Below are positions 42,158-52,145 of a DNA stretch of 64,000 nt, piece by piece. Position numbers and translations under genes: made by a program. The stretch is from an uncultured Actinobaculum sp. GTDB lineage: Bacteria; Actinomycetota; Actinomycetes; Actinomycetales; Actinomycetaceae. The notes beneath the pieces were generated by a model. The model was not told where the DNA came from. It made no database searches and worked only from the letters and a program-made list of their open reading frames with translations. Location of the stretch: assembly GCA_938020505.1 (NCBI GenBank), contig CALIHR010000044.1, positions 1-64,000 on the forward strand. Reading direction: 5' to 3'. Every line of letters begins with the position of its first letter. Position 1 is the stretch's first letter.

Positions 42158-43582
42158 CTAGATGTCGTAGTAGAGAGCGAACTCGTAAGGATGAGGGCGT
42201 TGGCGCACGGGAGCTATCTCGTTGGCCGTCTTGTAGTCGATCCATGTGCGGATGAGGTCCTCGGTGAACACGTCGCCCTCGAGGAGATAGTCGTGGTCCG
42301 CTTCGAGCGCGCGGAGCGCGTCCTCGAAAGACTCCGGAAGCTGGTCGATCAGTGCGTGCTCCTCGGGCGGGAGCTCGTAAAGGTCCTTGTCGATCGGCTC
42401 GGCCGGCTCCGTGCGATTTTTGATGCCGTCGAGGCCCGCCATGAGCTGCGCGGCAAAAGCAAGGTAGGGATTGGCCGAGGGGTCAGGCACCCGATATTCG
42501 ACCCTTTTCGCCTTTGCGGACGAGCCCGTGACGGGGATGCGGATGCAGGCCGAACGGTTGCGGGCCGAATAGACGAGGTTCACCGGTGCCTCAAAGCCCG
42601 GAACGAGCCTGTGGAAAGAGTTGATCGAAGGATTCGTGAAGGCGAGGAGCGAAGGGGCGTGCTCGAGGAGCCCCCCGATGTACCAACGCGCCATGTCAGA
42701 AAGGCCTCCGTAGCCCCTCTCGTCCGCGAAAAGCGGAACGCCGTTCTTCCACAGAGACTGATGGCAGTGCATGCCGGAGCCGTTGTCGCCGAAAAGGGGT
42801 TTGGGCATGAAAGTCGCCGATTTGCCGTGCTCAAATGCCGTGTTCTTGATGACGTATTTGAACTTCATGAGATCGTCGGCCGCGGCGAGAAGCGTGCTGA
42901 ACGTGTAGTTGATCTCTTGCTGTCCGCCGGTGCCGACTTCATGGTGCGCGCGTTCGACTTCTAGGCCGACGTCGGCGAGGCGAACTGACATCGCGTCCCG
43001 CAGATCGCAGAAATGGTCGTTCGGCGAAACGGGAAAGTAGCCTCCCTTGAGCCGTGTCTTGTATCCGAGGTTGGCCCCGGCTTCGTCCCGGCCGGTGTTC
43101 CACCATCCGGCCTCCGAGTCGATTGCGTAGAAGGAGGAATTGACCTGTGAGTCGAAGCGGATGTCGTCAAAGACGTAAAACTCCGCTTCGGCGCCGAAGT
43201 AAACGGTGTCTGCGATGCCCGTCGAGTGCAGATACTCCTCGGCGCGGCGGGCGATGTTCCGCGGATCGCGGGGATAAGGCTCGCCCGTGAAGGGGTCGAC
43301 GATGGAAAAGTTCATGACCAGGGTCTTTTCGATGCGGAACGGATCGACATAGGCCGACGTCACATCGGGAACGAGCTTCATGTCCGATTCGTGGATGGCC
43401 TGGAAACCTCGGATCGACGAACCGTCGAACATGAGGCCCTCGGTGAAGACGTCGTCTTTGAAAGCGGCCACGGGAATGGAGAAGTGCTGCATGACGCCCG
43501 GGAGGTCGCAAAACCTGACGTCGATGAACTTGACTCCTTCCTCTCGCGTGTAGGCGATGGCTTCTTCCGCGGTTGAGAACAC
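42158..43582 (-). CDS. glnA: Glutamine synthetase, type I (GlnA1)
   Basis: Makes glutamine from glutamate, ammonia and ATP; dodecameric. 474 residues. Opening [18 protein letters not shown], metal-site [11 protein letters not shown] and [12 protein letters not shown], nucleotide stretch [13 protein letters not shown], and the regulatory loop LYELPPEE with Tyr402, the expected adenylylation target of GlnE. GTG at 43582 is preferred because AAGGAG is five bases before it and relatives begin MFxxAxE; the GTG at 43588 overlaps the ribosome site. It is separated from glnE by the phosphatase and ABC operon. Confidence 0.97.
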   Translation of the reverse strand: MFSTAEEAIAYTREEGVKFIDVRFCDLPGVMQHFSIPVAAFKDDVFTEGLMFDGSSIRGFQAIHESDMKLVPDVTSAYVDPFRIEKTLVMNFSIVDPFTGEPYPRDPRNIARRAEEYLHSTGIADTVYFGAEAEFYVFDDIRFDSQVNSSFYAIDSEAGWWNTGRDEAGANLGYKTRLKGGYFPVSPNDHFCDLRDAMSVRLADVGLEVERAHHEVGTGGQQEINYTFSTLLAAADDLMKFKYVIKNTAFEHGKSATFMPKPLFGDNGSGMHCHQSLWKNGVPLFADERGYGGLSDMARWYIGGLLEHAPSLLAFTNPSINSFHRLVPGFEAPVNLVYSARNRSACIRIPVTGSSAKAKRVEYRVPDPSANPYLAFAAQLMAGLDGIKNRTEPAEPIDKDLYELPPEEHALIDQLPESFEDALRALEADHDYLLEGDVFTEDLIRTWIDYKTANEIAPVRQRPHPYEFALYYDI

Positions 43583-43858
43583 GGTCACTCCTTAATGTTC
43601 TTCGTCTGTGAAGCGATGGGGCGTCCGCCGACGTCGCACACTCGGGCGGCGAATGCCTCGAACACTTGCATGTTACTCGGCTGTCTGGAGCTTCGCTGCA
43701 TGTGTTCCACGGGTGTGACCGACCATGCTCGGTGTTCGGCCGTCTGTTTCTCGCCCGATTCCCGCCTCTTCTCAGCCGATTCCCCGTTGGCTCGACATTA
43801 TCAGGTCGATTCTTTCGCGGGGAGTCGGCCCGTTCTTTCGGGGGTGAGTCGGTCTGCG

Positions 43859-44557
43859 TCAGTTCCCCCGCAGAGCGCGGCGGTTGGCTCGGGCCTTGGC
43901 GGGGTCGATCCCCTTCGGGATGGGAAGGGCTTTGGAGTTCAGGGCGTCGAGGCGGTTGGAGAGCGCCGCGACTTCCTGGTTGGTGATGGCTTTGGGGAAC
44001 TTGCGCATCTCTTTCTCCAAAGCCATGAGTTTCGTCTGATCGTCGTCGTTGCCGACGTTGATGACGTGGATGGGGGTGTTGGGGGCGACGCGCTTGAGGG
44101 CGCGCTTCTCTTCGGAGACGAGGTTGCGCACCCGCTGCGTGGGCCCTTCGGTGATGAGGACGATTCCTGCCCGGCCGACCGCCCTGAAGAGTAGGTCCTG
44201 GGTGCGGGCATTGAAACGGACGGGTTCCGTGGTGACGTTCCAGCCGCGGCCGATGTTGTCGAGCACCGCGGAGACGGCTCCCGGCATTCCGTCGATTTGG
44301 CCGTAGCTCGCCCGCCGCACGAGCCGCACGAGGGTGATCATCGGCAGGATGAACGCGAGCATGATGCCGAAGACGATCCAAAAGAAGCTGTCTAGGACGA
44401 TTGTGAGGACGATGCCGAAAAGCAATCCCAAGGCGGCGGCGCCTAGGAGCGCCCAGCCCACCCACGGGTAGGAGCGTTTGGTGATCTTGTATGCCTCGCC
44501 GATGACCTTGTACCAGCGTTGCTTTTTGGGCTTTTTGCCGTTCTTGTCCTTGGCCAT
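43859..44557 (-). CDS. DUF4191 family membrane protein
   Basis: 232 residues. A basic start (KDKNGKKPKKQRWYKVIGEAYKIT) precedes two adjacent helices (WALLGAAALGLLFGIVL, SFFWIVFGIMLAFILPMITLV) and a cytosolic domain with FRAVGRAGIVLITEGPTQRVRNLVSEEKRAL and IHVINVGNDDDQTKL. This is the actinobacterial DUF4191 family, found next to glnA1 in Mycobacterium too. ATG at 44557 follows GGAGGAAGG. Function unknown. Confidence 0.9.
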   Translation of the reverse strand: MAKDKNGKKPKKQRWYKVIGEAYKITKRSYPWVGWALLGAAALGLLFGIVLTIVLDSFFWIVFGIMLAFILPMITLVRLVRRASYGQIDGMPGAVSAVLDNIGRGWNVTTEPVRFNARTQDLLFRAVGRAGIVLITEGPTQRVRNLVSEEKRALKRVAPNTPIHVINVGNDDDQTKLMALEKEMRKFPKAITNQEVAALSNRLDALNSKALPIPKGIDPAKARANRRALRGN

Positions 44558-44671
44558 GTCAGTCCTTCCTCCGAACACCCAGATTCTAGTGGATACTGCC
44601 GCGCAGGCCAATGTGATGGAGCCTGTGGATAACGGCGCGGCGCCCCGTCGCGTTTGTGCTCTCATGAGTTT

Positions 44672-45205
44672 ATGAAACGAGCATTGGCATTGTCATTTGG
44701 CGTGGGCTTTGGTTTGAGCGCGGCGCTTCCCGTCGGGGCGAGCGACGTTCCGCCCGAACCCGCGGCGCAGACTGCGGCCCAGGCTTCTGCGCGGGGCGCG
44801 GCCCGTCAAACGGCGGGGAACGGCGCGTTCCGGCTGGCAAAGGGCGAGGCCTTCCGGGTTGTCAGGACGCTCATCGCCCGCCGCGATCGAGCGCTCATTG
44901 CGGGGGACGCGGGCGCTTTGGCTTCATTGACAACGGCGGAGGGCTCCGCTCGGCGCTGCGATCGGGCGGTGTTTCGGCGTTACGGCGGCAAGGTTGCGAC
45001 GCTGCGGACCAAGCTGCTGGGCGTGGAGGCGGTCGATGCGCGCACGTGGAGGGTGCGGACGGTCCAGGAGGAGTTCGCGACGACGGACGGGCGGTCGGCG
45101 GGGCCGCGCAGTCCTCGGTGTTCGCTTTGGAAGGTCGCGGACAGTCCCTGGCGTTTGCGCGACGTCGCGGAGTGCTCGGCCGCGACTGCCCCGGCGAAGG
45201 GTTAG
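44672..45205 (+). CDS. Secreted protein of unknown function
   Basis: 177 residues. A signal peptide (MKRALALSFGVGFGLSAALP, cleavage after VGAS) is followed by an Ala/Gln-rich linker and a small domain containing LIARRDRALIAGDAGALASLTTAEGSA, reminiscent of NTF2-like or DUF4440-type proteins but not assignable. It has no lipobox or anchor. No ribosome site is seen at the ATG. It is divergent from the DUF4191 gene. Confidence 0.65.
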   Translation: MKRALALSFGVGFGLSAALPVGASDVPPEPAAQTAAQASARGAARQTAGNGAFRLAKGEAFRVVRTLIARRDRALIAGDAGALASLTTAEGSARRCDRAVFRRYGGKVATLRTKLLGVEAVDARTWRVRTVQEEFATTDGRSAGPRSPRCSLWKVADSPWRLRDVAECSAATAPAKG

Positions 45206-45391
45206 CCATGGCGGCGTGTGACAGAGGCTGGCCATGGCGGCGTGCGGGTGAAAGTCCGGCCGGCTTTGCGCGCAGGCAAGCGAAAGCCCGCGGGGCGCCC
45301 CTCGAGCCAAAAGGCCTCGAGGCGCCTCGCGGGCAAATCGGCCGGTCTGCGACGGGATCGGCTCGTTCGAACTCGGATCCGAAGCGGAAAC

Positions 45392-47191
45392 TCAGATTCC
45401 CAGATCGCCTTCGAAATCGCCAGATTCGAGCCGCTTCTTCAAATCGGAGAGGTAGCGTCCGGCGTCGGCGCCGTCGACCAGGCGGTGGTCGTAGCTCAGC
45501 GCAAGGTAGACGAAGGAGCGAATGCCGATCGCCTCGTTGCCGTCCGCGTCCTTGATCACCGCGGGGCGCTTGACGATCGTGCCGACGCCGAGGATCGCCG
45601 CCTCGGGCTGGTTGATGATCGGGGTGTCGAACAGCGCGCCGGCCGAACCCGTGTTGGTGATCGTGAAGGTGGAGCCGGAAAGCTCGTCCGGCCCGATCTT
45701 CCCGCCGCGGGTGCGGGCGGCCAGGTCGGCGATCGATTTGGCGATGCCCGTGATGTTGAGGTCGCCGGCGTTCCTGATGACCGGAACCATGAGGCCTTTG
45801 GGGGCGTCGACGGCGATGCCGACGTGCTCGTGGTCCCAGTAGTGCACCTGTCTGCCCTCGATCGACGCATTGATCTTCGGATGCGACTTCAGCGCGTCGA
45901 CGGCGGCCTTGACGAAGAAGGGAAGGAACGTCAGCTTCGCTCCCGTCTTCGCCTGGAACTCCTCCTTCTTCGCGCCGCGGAGGGCGACGATGCGGGTGAC
46001 GTCCGCTTCGATGACCGTGGTCAGCTGGGCGGAGACCTTGAGGGAGTCGACCATGCGCTCGGAAATGACCTGGCGCAGGCGGCTCATCTTCTGCGTCGTG
46101 CCGCGCAGCCGCTCTGCCTCGGCCGAAGGCTTGCCCGACGCCGCCGCGGGGGCCGGGGCCTTCGCGGCTGCGGCCTGCCGTTGCGCCTCCTCGGCCTGCC
46201 TCTTCGCCTCGGCGAGGGCGTCGATGTCCTGTCGCCTGATGCGTCCGCCGACGCCGGTGCCCGTGACCTCGGCGAGATCGATTCCCTTTTCCTTGGCGTA
46301 TTTCCTGACGATGGGGGTGACGTAGCCCGAGGCCTCTCCGGCTGCCGCCACGGTCGAAGCGGCGTGCTTCGGCGAAGCCGCGCGCTTCGCCGGGGAAGCG
46401 GCGTCGTTCGGCGGATTCGACGCCGGAGCCGCGGGCTGGACGGGCGCGGCAGCGGATCCCGCGGTGACGGCGGGCGCGGCCGCGGCGGGGGGCGTCTGAG
46501 GCGCGGGAGGGGGAGTCTGCGCTGCGGCGGCAGGAGCCGGCTGCTCGGGAGCGACGGCCGGAGCCGCAGAGGCGTCGCCGATCAGAGCGAGAACGGTTCC
46601 CACTGCGACGGTCTCGTCCTCGCCCACGGCGATGGAGAGAAGCACGCCGGAAGCCGGAGCGGGGACCTCGGTGTCGACCTTGTCGGTGGAGACTTCCAGA
46701 AGCGGTTCGTCGGCTTCGACCGCCTCGCCGACTTGTTTGAGCCACGTGGTGACGGTGCCTTCGGCAACGGACTCGCCGAGCGCGGGCATGCGGACTTCGA
46801 CGCCTGCGACGGGGCCGCCGGAGGAGGGCGCCGGAGCCGCATTGCCGGCTGTCGCCGGTTCGACCGAGGCCTGGGGCGTGGGAGCGGCGGGAGCCGCCTG
46901 CGCGGGCGCGGGCGTTTCAGCCGGAGCCGTCTGCGCGGGCGCGGCTGCGCCCGATCCGTCGCCGATGTAGCCGAGGACCGTGCCGACGTCGACCTCTTCG
47001 TCCTCGCCCACGAGGATCTGCTCGAGCACCCCGGAGGCGGGGGCCGGAACCTCGGTGTCGACCTTGTCGGTGGAGACCTCGAGGACGGGCTCGTCCACCT
47101 CGACCGCCTCGCCGACCTGCTTGAGCCACGTGGTGACCGTGCCGCTGGAGACGGACTCGCCCAGCGCGGGCATCTTAATCGGTTCAGACAT
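45392..47191 (-). CDS. sucB: Dihydrolipoamide acyltransferase (E2) with two lipoyl domains
   Basis: E2 of a 2-oxoacid dehydrogenase complex. 599 residues: two lipoyl domains, each with the lipoyl lysine in STDKVDTE (first at Lys43), joined by Ala/Pro linkers; a peripheral subunit-binding domain ([29 protein letters not shown]); and the catalytic domain ending in [14 protein letters not shown] with the active-site His. In actinobacteria this gene (SucB/DlaT) serves pyruvate and often 2-oxoglutarate dehydrogenase. aceE is in the window and no 2-oxoglutarate E1 is seen, so a pyruvate role is favoured. ATG at 47191 follows AGGGAATC. lpd lies just upstream in the same operon. Confidence 0.94.
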   Translation of the reverse strand: MSEPIKMPALGESVSSGTVTTWLKQVGEAVEVDEPVLEVSTDKVDTEVPAPASGVLEQILVGEDEEVDVGTVLGYIGDGSGAAAPAQTAPAETPAPAQAAPAAPTPQASVEPATAGNAAPAPSSGGPVAGVEVRMPALGESVAEGTVTTWLKQVGEAVEADEPLLEVSTDKVDTEVPAPASGVLLSIAVGEDETVAVGTVLALIGDASAAPAVAPEQPAPAAAAQTPPPAPQTPPAAAAPAVTAGSAAAPVQPAAPASNPPNDAASPAKRAASPKHAASTVAAAGEASGYVTPIVRKYAKEKGIDLAEVTGTGVGGRIRRQDIDALAEAKRQAEEAQRQAAAAKAPAPAAASGKPSAEAERLRGTTQKMSRLRQVISERMVDSLKVSAQLTTVIEADVTRIVALRGAKKEEFQAKTGAKLTFLPFFVKAAVDALKSHPKINASIEGRQVHYWDHEHVGIAVDAPKGLMVPVIRNAGDLNITGIAKSIADLAARTRGGKIGPDELSGSTFTITNTGSAGALFDTPIINQPEAAILGVGTIVKRPAVIKDADGNEAIGIRSFVYLALSYDHRLVDGADAGRYLSDLKKRLESGDFEGDLGI

Positions 47192-47204
47192 GATTCCCTA
47201 CTTC

Positions 47205-48581
47205 TTAGTTGTGGGTGTGCAAAGGCTTGCCGGCGAGGGCGAGGATCGCCTCGCCGATCGACTCGTTCTGAGTTGGATGGGCGTGAATGAGGCCGTCGAA
47301 GTCCTCAGGCAGAGCCTCCCAAGAGACAAGCAGCTGGCCCTCTCCGACCTGCTCGCCCATACGGGCGCCGATCGCGTGGAAGCCGACTATGGGCCCGTCC
47401 TTGACCCGCACGACCTTGACGAAGCCCTGCGTGCCGAGCATCTGCGACTTGCCGTTGCCCGCGAGGTTGAATTCGACTGCCTCGACGTTGTCCTTGCCGT
47501 ACTTTTCCTCGGCTTTGTTCTGGTTGAGGCCCACGGACGCGATCTCGGGGTTCGAAAAGGTGACTCTGGGAATGAGGTTTTCGTCGATGACCCTGGGGTT
47601 CAGCCCGGCGATCTCCTCCGCGACGAAGATCCCCTGAAGGAAGCCGCGATGGGCCAGTTGGAGCCCCGGAACGATGTCGCCCACGGCGTACACGCCGGGG
47701 ACGTTTGTGCGCAGCCGCTCGTCGGTCAGGACGAAGCCGCGGTCCATCGAGATTCCCTGCTCTTCGTAGCCGAGGCCCGACGTCGCCGGTCCCCGCCCGA
47801 TGGCGACGAGCAGATAATCGGCGGTGAAGGACTTTCCGCCCTGCGTGTGGACCGTCACGGAGGATTCGTCTTGCTCGGCGCGTTCGAACATCGTCTTCGT
47901 CGAGAACTTGATGCCTCGCTTGCGGAAAGAGCGCTCCAGCTGCTTGGAGACCGAGGGGTCTTCGTTGGGAACGAGGCTCGGAAGGCCCTCGACGATTGTC
48001 ACGTCGACGCCGTAAGAGCGCCACACCGAGGCGAACTCCACACCGATGACGCCGCCTCCCAGGATGATCGCGGAATTGGGAACGCGATCCATGTTGAGGG
48101 CCTGGTCGGAGGTGATGATGCGGCCCGAGATCTCCAGGCCCAGCGTCTTCGAGAAGGACCCCGACGCCAAGACGACGTTCTTTCCGCGGTAGAGCGTTCC
48201 GTCGACGTCGACGGCGTCTTTCGCGACGAGCCGGCCCCATCCGTTGACCGCATCGACGCCGCGCGAGGCCACGAGCCCCGTCAGCCCCTTGTACATGCGC
48301 TGGATGACGCCGTCCTTGTACGAGTTGAGGACATCCATGTCGATGCCCTCAAAGCTTCCGCGAACGCCGATGGAGCCGCCTTCGCGCATTTCGTCGGCCA
48401 CTTCGGCGGCGTGTAAGAGGGCCTTCGTGGGAATGCATCCGCGATGAAGACACGTGCCGCCGACCTTATCCCCTTCGATAAGGGCAACTTTGAGCCCCAG
48501 TTGCGCCGCTCGCATGGCCGCGGCGTATCCGCCGCTCCCCGCTCCGAGCACCACGACGTCGTATTCGAGAGTCTCAGCCAC
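47205..48581 (-). CDS. lpdA: Dihydrolipoyl dehydrogenase (E3)
   Basis: FAD enzyme that re-oxidises the E2 lipoyl group and reduces NAD+. 458 residues. FAD-binding VVVLGAGSGGYAAAMRAA, redox disulfide GGTCLHRGCIP (Cys44 and Cys49), NAD-binding ILGGGVIGVEFASVW, second FAD motif GVYAVGDIVPG, and the active-site end HAHPTQNESIGEA. GTG at 48581 follows GAAGGAGAGG. Its stop is 13 bases before the E2 start. Confidence 0.97.
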   Translation of the reverse strand: MAETLEYDVVVLGAGSGGYAAAMRAAQLGLKVALIEGDKVGGTCLHRGCIPTKALLHAAEVADEMREGGSIGVRGSFEGIDMDVLNSYKDGVIQRMYKGLTGLVASRGVDAVNGWGRLVAKDAVDVDGTLYRGKNVVLASGSFSKTLGLEISGRIITSDQALNMDRVPNSAIILGGGVIGVEFASVWRSYGVDVTIVEGLPSLVPNEDPSVSKQLERSFRKRGIKFSTKTMFERAEQDESSVTVHTQGGKSFTADYLLVAIGRGPATSGLGYEEQGISMDRGFVLTDERLRTNVPGVYAVGDIVPGLQLAHRGFLQGIFVAEEIAGLNPRVIDENLIPRVTFSNPEIASVGLNQNKAEEKYGKDNVEAVEFNLAGNGKSQMLGTQGFVKVVRVKDGPIVGFHAIGARMGEQVGEGQLLVSWEALPEDFDGLIHAHPTQNESIGEAILALAGKPLHTHN

Positions 48582-48707
48582 GTACCTCTCCTTCGAGTTG
48601 ATTTAGGTTGGGCGTAGTACTTACGTCCCAATTATCCACCTGAGTGGTTGATTTCGCACTCTTCCATTGTGCCATCTTTCTCTCTATTCCGGCTTACCCT
48701 TAGATCC

Positions 48708-49037
48708 ATGGGTCTGTTTTCACGAAAGAGATCGCCGGGCGCGTCCGGCTCGTCCAGACGCGGCCAGGCGCAGGCGCGTTCGGCGACGACCGCGCATTTC
48801 CGGGAGTTCGTCGCCACGCGCCAGGGCGTGGAGGCCTATTACGAGGCCGAGACTCCGCGCGAGCCGTCCGCCCTCATGCTTGTTGCGCGCGACGGCGAAT
48901 GGACGCGCCGCAAGGTCCCCGGCGTCAGGGACGGCGCGAAGCTCGCCGACGAGCTGGGAATCCCGTTTTACGAGGTCGTCAAAACGGGATATCCCGACTC
49001 CGTTCGCCAGTGGAACGAGAGGAAGAGGCGCGGCTGA
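48708..49037 (+). CDS. Small conserved actinobacterial protein
   Basis: 109 residues: a basic N-terminus (GLFSRKRSPGASGSSRRGQ), then a compact part with FVATRQGVEAYYEAETPREPSALMLVARDGEWTRRKVPG and LADELGIPFYEVVKTGYP. Similar small proteins are common in actinobacteria and lack a known function. TACCCT at 48695-48700 is seven bases before ATG 48708, so the start is leaderless. It is divergent from lpdA. Confidence 0.8.
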   Translation: MGLFSRKRSPGASGSSRRGQAQARSATTAHFREFVATRQGVEAYYEAETPREPSALMLVARDGEWTRRKVPGVRDGAKLADELGIPFYEVVKTGYPDSVRQWNERKRRG

Positions 49038-49123
49038 AGGCGCGAGGCCGAGGCGCCGCCCGCCTTACGCCCGCAGCGGAATCGCGGGGCGCCGCGGGCG
49101 AACGGAAAGAGGCCTATGCGCCG

Positions 49124-50578
49124 TTATGCGCCTTGCGAGCCCATCGCCTTCGCGGCCCGCTCAATGTGGCGCACAAGGGTTCGCACGCCGTAGCCGGTCG
49201 CCCCGGCGGGAGTGCACCCCCAGCCTTCTCCCGTGTTGAAGGACGGGCCGGCGATGTCGAGGTGCGCCCATTCGGCGTCGCCGACGAAGTGCCGCAAGAA
49301 GACGCCCGCCACGAGCATCCCGGCTTCGGAGCCGGCCGTGTTTTTCATGTCCGCGACGCTCGATGAGAGGGAGGCCTCCAGATAGTCGGGCAGGGGCATG
49401 GGCCAGAGAAGCTCGCCGGCGGACTCTGCTGCGGACGCGATGTCCGAGACGAGGTTCGGCGAGCCCATGAGGCCCGCGCACCGCGTGCCAAGGGCTCGGA
49501 TCTGCGCTCCGGTGAGCGTGGCGACGTCGATGACCTCGTCCGGATTCTCCCGCAAGGCGAGGGCGAGGCCGTCGGCGAGGACGAGGCGGCCTTCGGCGTC
49601 GGTGTTCGTCACCTCCACGGTGGTTCCGTCGGCTGTGCGCAGGACGTCGCCCACCCTGATCGCGGAGGCGGAAAGCATGTTCTCTGCGACGCACAGCCAG
49701 GAGGTGACCCTCGCGGGAACTTGAAGCCCCGCCACCGCCGCCACCGCTGCCGCGGCGGGGGCGGCGCCCGCCATGTCCGTTTTCATGTCGATCAGGCCCT
49801 CGTGGCTTTTGAGCGACATGCCGCCCGAATCGAAGGTTATGCCCTTGCCGACCAGCGCGATGTGCACGCGGGCGCCGGCGGGGTTCCACTCCATCATGAC
49901 GAGGCGGGGCGGCTCCTGCGACCCTTTGCCGACGCCGAGCAGGCCCCCGCAGCCTTTGGCTCGAAGTTCCTCCTCTTCGAGCACTTCGACGTCGATCGCC
50001 GAATTGCCCGCGTCGTCGGCCAGTGAGCGAATACGGCGCACGAACTCCGAGGGCCCGAGGTCGCCTCCCGGAGTGTTGACGAGATCGCGCACGGCGCACT
50101 GCGCCTCAAGGATGAGGCGAACGCGCTTGACCGGAGCGGCCGGGACGCCAGTGACAACCAACACTTTCGTCGCGGCGCCGGCCTCGCTCTTGTACGCGGT
50201 GAAACGATAGGCGCCCAGCCCGGCCCCTTCCGCGAGAGCTTCGAACTCTTCAGCATTCGCATGCGGCATATCGACGACGACGTTGCGCGCCTCTCCCGCC
50301 GCCCGCACGCCCGCGCCCGCGGCTTCGCGCAGATCGCCGGGCGACGGATCCGGCGGCAGCGAGACGGCGATGATTTGGCGATGCTCTTTCGAACGGGAGA
50401 CAATTCGATGGGTCGCATTGGGCGAGGACATGTCGGCCAACCCCCGAAGGGACGCGAGAAGGCAGTCGCGTTCGTCCTCGTCGAGGATGGAGGAGAGGAC
50501 GTTCCCCCTGGAATAGGCGACTGCCACGGCGGCGTCGGATGGGGCTGAGCTCGGCGAAATCGCGGCAAACGGGGTCAT
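49124..50578 (-). CDS. pepA: Leucyl aminopeptidase (M17 family)
   Basis: Two-zinc cytosolic aminopeptidase. 484 residues. Metal and catalytic stretches: ALVGKGITFDSGGMSLK (Lys, Asp), DMKTDMAGAA (Asp) and the M17 signature NTDAEGRLVLADGL (Asp, Glu, Arg). The N-terminal half is the usual hexamer-forming domain. ATG at 50578 is leaderless: TATCAT, on the minus strand, lies seven bases upstream, so the longer upstream frame is not used. It is divergent from the small membrane protein gene at 50610. Confidence 0.95.
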   Translation of the reverse strand: MTPFAAISPSSAPSDAAVAVAYSRGNVLSSILDEDERDCLLASLRGLADMSSPNATHRIVSRSKEHRQIIAVSLPPDPSPGDLREAAGAGVRAAGEARNVVVDMPHANAEEFEALAEGAGLGAYRFTAYKSEAGAATKVLVVTGVPAAPVKRVRLILEAQCAVRDLVNTPGGDLGPSEFVRRIRSLADDAGNSAIDVEVLEEEELRAKGCGGLLGVGKGSQEPPRLVMMEWNPAGARVHIALVGKGITFDSGGMSLKSHEGLIDMKTDMAGAAPAAAAVAAVAGLQVPARVTSWLCVAENMLSASAIRVGDVLRTADGTTVEVTNTDAEGRLVLADGLALALRENPDEVIDVATLTGAQIRALGTRCAGLMGSPNLVSDIASAAESAGELLWPMPLPDYLEASLSSSVADMKNTAGSEAGMLVAGVFLRHFVGDAEWAHLDIAGPSFNTGEGWGCTPAGATGYGVRTLVRHIERAAKAMGSQGA

Positions 50579-50609
50579 GGACACCATGATAGACAGGAAG
50601 GGGCGCCGA

Positions 50610-51044
50610 ATGACCGACGGGGTCGAACTGCACGACGGGCGGCAAACCGCCACAGGCTGGCCGCGCGTCATATTCGTTCTTCTGGCCGTCGGCTCCGCGA
50701 TTTTTCTGTGGAGGGGAATCGTCGCCTCGACCGACGACTTTCTCGGCGGGCACGGCGCCCGCGGGAGCCTGACCCTCGTTTCCGCCGCCTGCTGGGCGGC
50801 GGGAACCGTCGGCGTGGTGCACAACGGAAGGAGAATGCGCAGGGTCGCAGCCGCCTGCTGGGCGGCCAACCTTTGCGCCCCCTTCGCGGCCTTGACGCCT
50901 TTCGGGGACTTTCTTGACCGGGTGAGCCCTTGGCACGACGCTGGAAGCACCTATTTCTATCTTCCGACCGTCGGCGCGCTGGCGGCGCTCGCCTGGCTGG
51001 CCTGGTCGATGCCGGCGAAGATAGCCACCCGCAACGGAGGATGA
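50610..51044 (+). CDS. Four-helix membrane protein of unknown function
   Basis: 144 residues with four hydrophobic helices (VIFVLLAVGSAIFLW, SLTLVSAACWAAGTVGVV, VAAACWAANLCAPFAAL, LPTVGALAALAWLAW). ATG at 50610 follows GGAAGGGG by six bases; an earlier ATG at 50577 lies inside the pepA promoter. pyrD starts one base after its stop, a fixed pairing in many actinobacteria, suggesting an operon. Function unknown. Confidence 0.8.
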   Translation: MTDGVELHDGRQTATGWPRVIFVLLAVGSAIFLWRGIVASTDDFLGGHGARGSLTLVSAACWAAGTVGVVHNGRRMRRVAAACWAANLCAPFAALTPFGDFLDRVSPWHDAGSTYFYLPTVGALAALAWLAWSMPAKIATRNGG

Positions 51045-51045
51045 G

Positions 51046-52056
51046 ATGCTCTACCGCCTTCTCTACAAGCACGTTCTGGCGAAAACCGATCCCGAGCAGG
51101 CTCACTCAGTCGCCATGCGCCTCATCGGCGCCTTTGGACGGTCGCCGTTGGCCCGGCTGAGCTCGGCGACGGTCGGGCGTCTGGGCGGCGACCGTCTGCG
51201 AGGCCTGCTCGCCCGCCCGGTTCCCGGCAGGCTCGGCCTGGCGGCCGGGCAGGACAAGAACGCCACAGCCGTCCTCGGAACGATCGCCATGGGCTTCGCC
51301 TTCACCGAGGTCGGCACGGTCACGCCGTTGCCCCAGCCGGGCAACGACCGCCCGCGGCTGTGGCGACTGCCGGAGGAGCACGCCTTCCGCAACCGCATGG
51401 GCTTCAACAACGACGGGGCCGACGCCGTCGCCGAGCGGCTCGCCATGCTGCGGCTGACTCGGCGCGGGCGCGCCTGCGTCGTCGGCGTCAACATCGGCAA
51501 AAACAAGTGGGTCGAAGCCGCCGACGCCCCGGCCGACTACGCTGTGTGCGCCAGAAAGCTCGCGCGCTACGCCGACTATCTGGTCGTCAACGTCTCCTCG
51601 CCGAATACGCCCGGTCTGCGCGATCTTCAAGCCGTCGAATCGCTCAGGCCGATCGTGCGCGCCACACGCGAGGCAGCCGACCTCGCCGCCGGCCGCCGCG
51701 TCCCGATTCTCGTGAAAATCGCCCCCGACCTCGGCGACGTCGACGCCGTCGCCGACCTGACAGTCGAGGAGGGGATGGACGGCGTCGTCGCGACGAACAC
51801 GACCGTGGCCCACTCCTACGGCGAAGGCGGACTGTCCGGCGAGCCGGTTCGCGCGAGGGCCCTGGAGGTCGTTTCCCGTTTGAGGAAAAGGCTCGGGCCG
51901 GATTTCATCGTCATCGGCGTCGGGGGGATCTTCACGGTGAGCGACGCCGAAGCGATGGTGAGCGCCGGCGCCGACCTTCTCGAAACCCTCACTGGCTTCG
52001 TGTACGAGGGGCCCCTCATGCCCGGTCGGATCAACCGCGCTCTGGCTCGCAAATAG
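51046..52056 (+). CDS. pyrD: Dihydroorotate dehydrogenase, quinone-dependent (class 2)
   Basis: FMN enzyme of pyrimidine synthesis that passes electrons to a membrane quinone. 336 residues. An amphipathic N-terminal region (LYKHVLAKTDPEQAHSVAMRLIG) precedes GLAAGQDKNA, NRMGFNNDGAD, the active-site NVSSPNTPGLRDLQ (catalytic Ser), ATNTT and VGGIFTVSDAEAMVSAGA. Class 2 use implies a quinone pool even though the window lacks cytochrome genes. ATG at 51046 follows GGAGGATGAG. Confidence 0.96.
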   Translation: MLYRLLYKHVLAKTDPEQAHSVAMRLIGAFGRSPLARLSSATVGRLGGDRLRGLLARPVPGRLGLAAGQDKNATAVLGTIAMGFAFTEVGTVTPLPQPGNDRPRLWRLPEEHAFRNRMGFNNDGADAVAERLAMLRLTRRGRACVVGVNIGKNKWVEAADAPADYAVCARKLARYADYLVVNVSSPNTPGLRDLQAVESLRPIVRATREAADLAAGRRVPILVKIAPDLGDVDAVADLTVEEGMDGVVATNTTVAHSYGEGGLSGEPVRARALEVVSRLRKRLGPDFIVIGVGGIFTVSDAEAMVSAGADLLETLTGFVYEGPLMPGRINRALARK

Positions 52057-52145
52057 CCCCCCAAGCGGGCGGACGCCCGCCCTCGGCGCGCATGCCTCAG
52101 CCAGTGCGCCTCAGCGGGCAAACGCCGCTCCTCAGCCTTTGTTTC

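Noticed and set aside
45218..47290. 690-codon plus-strand frame opposite the E2 gene
   Set aside because: Gly/Arg/Asp-rich antisense shadow of the lipoyl-domain linkers.
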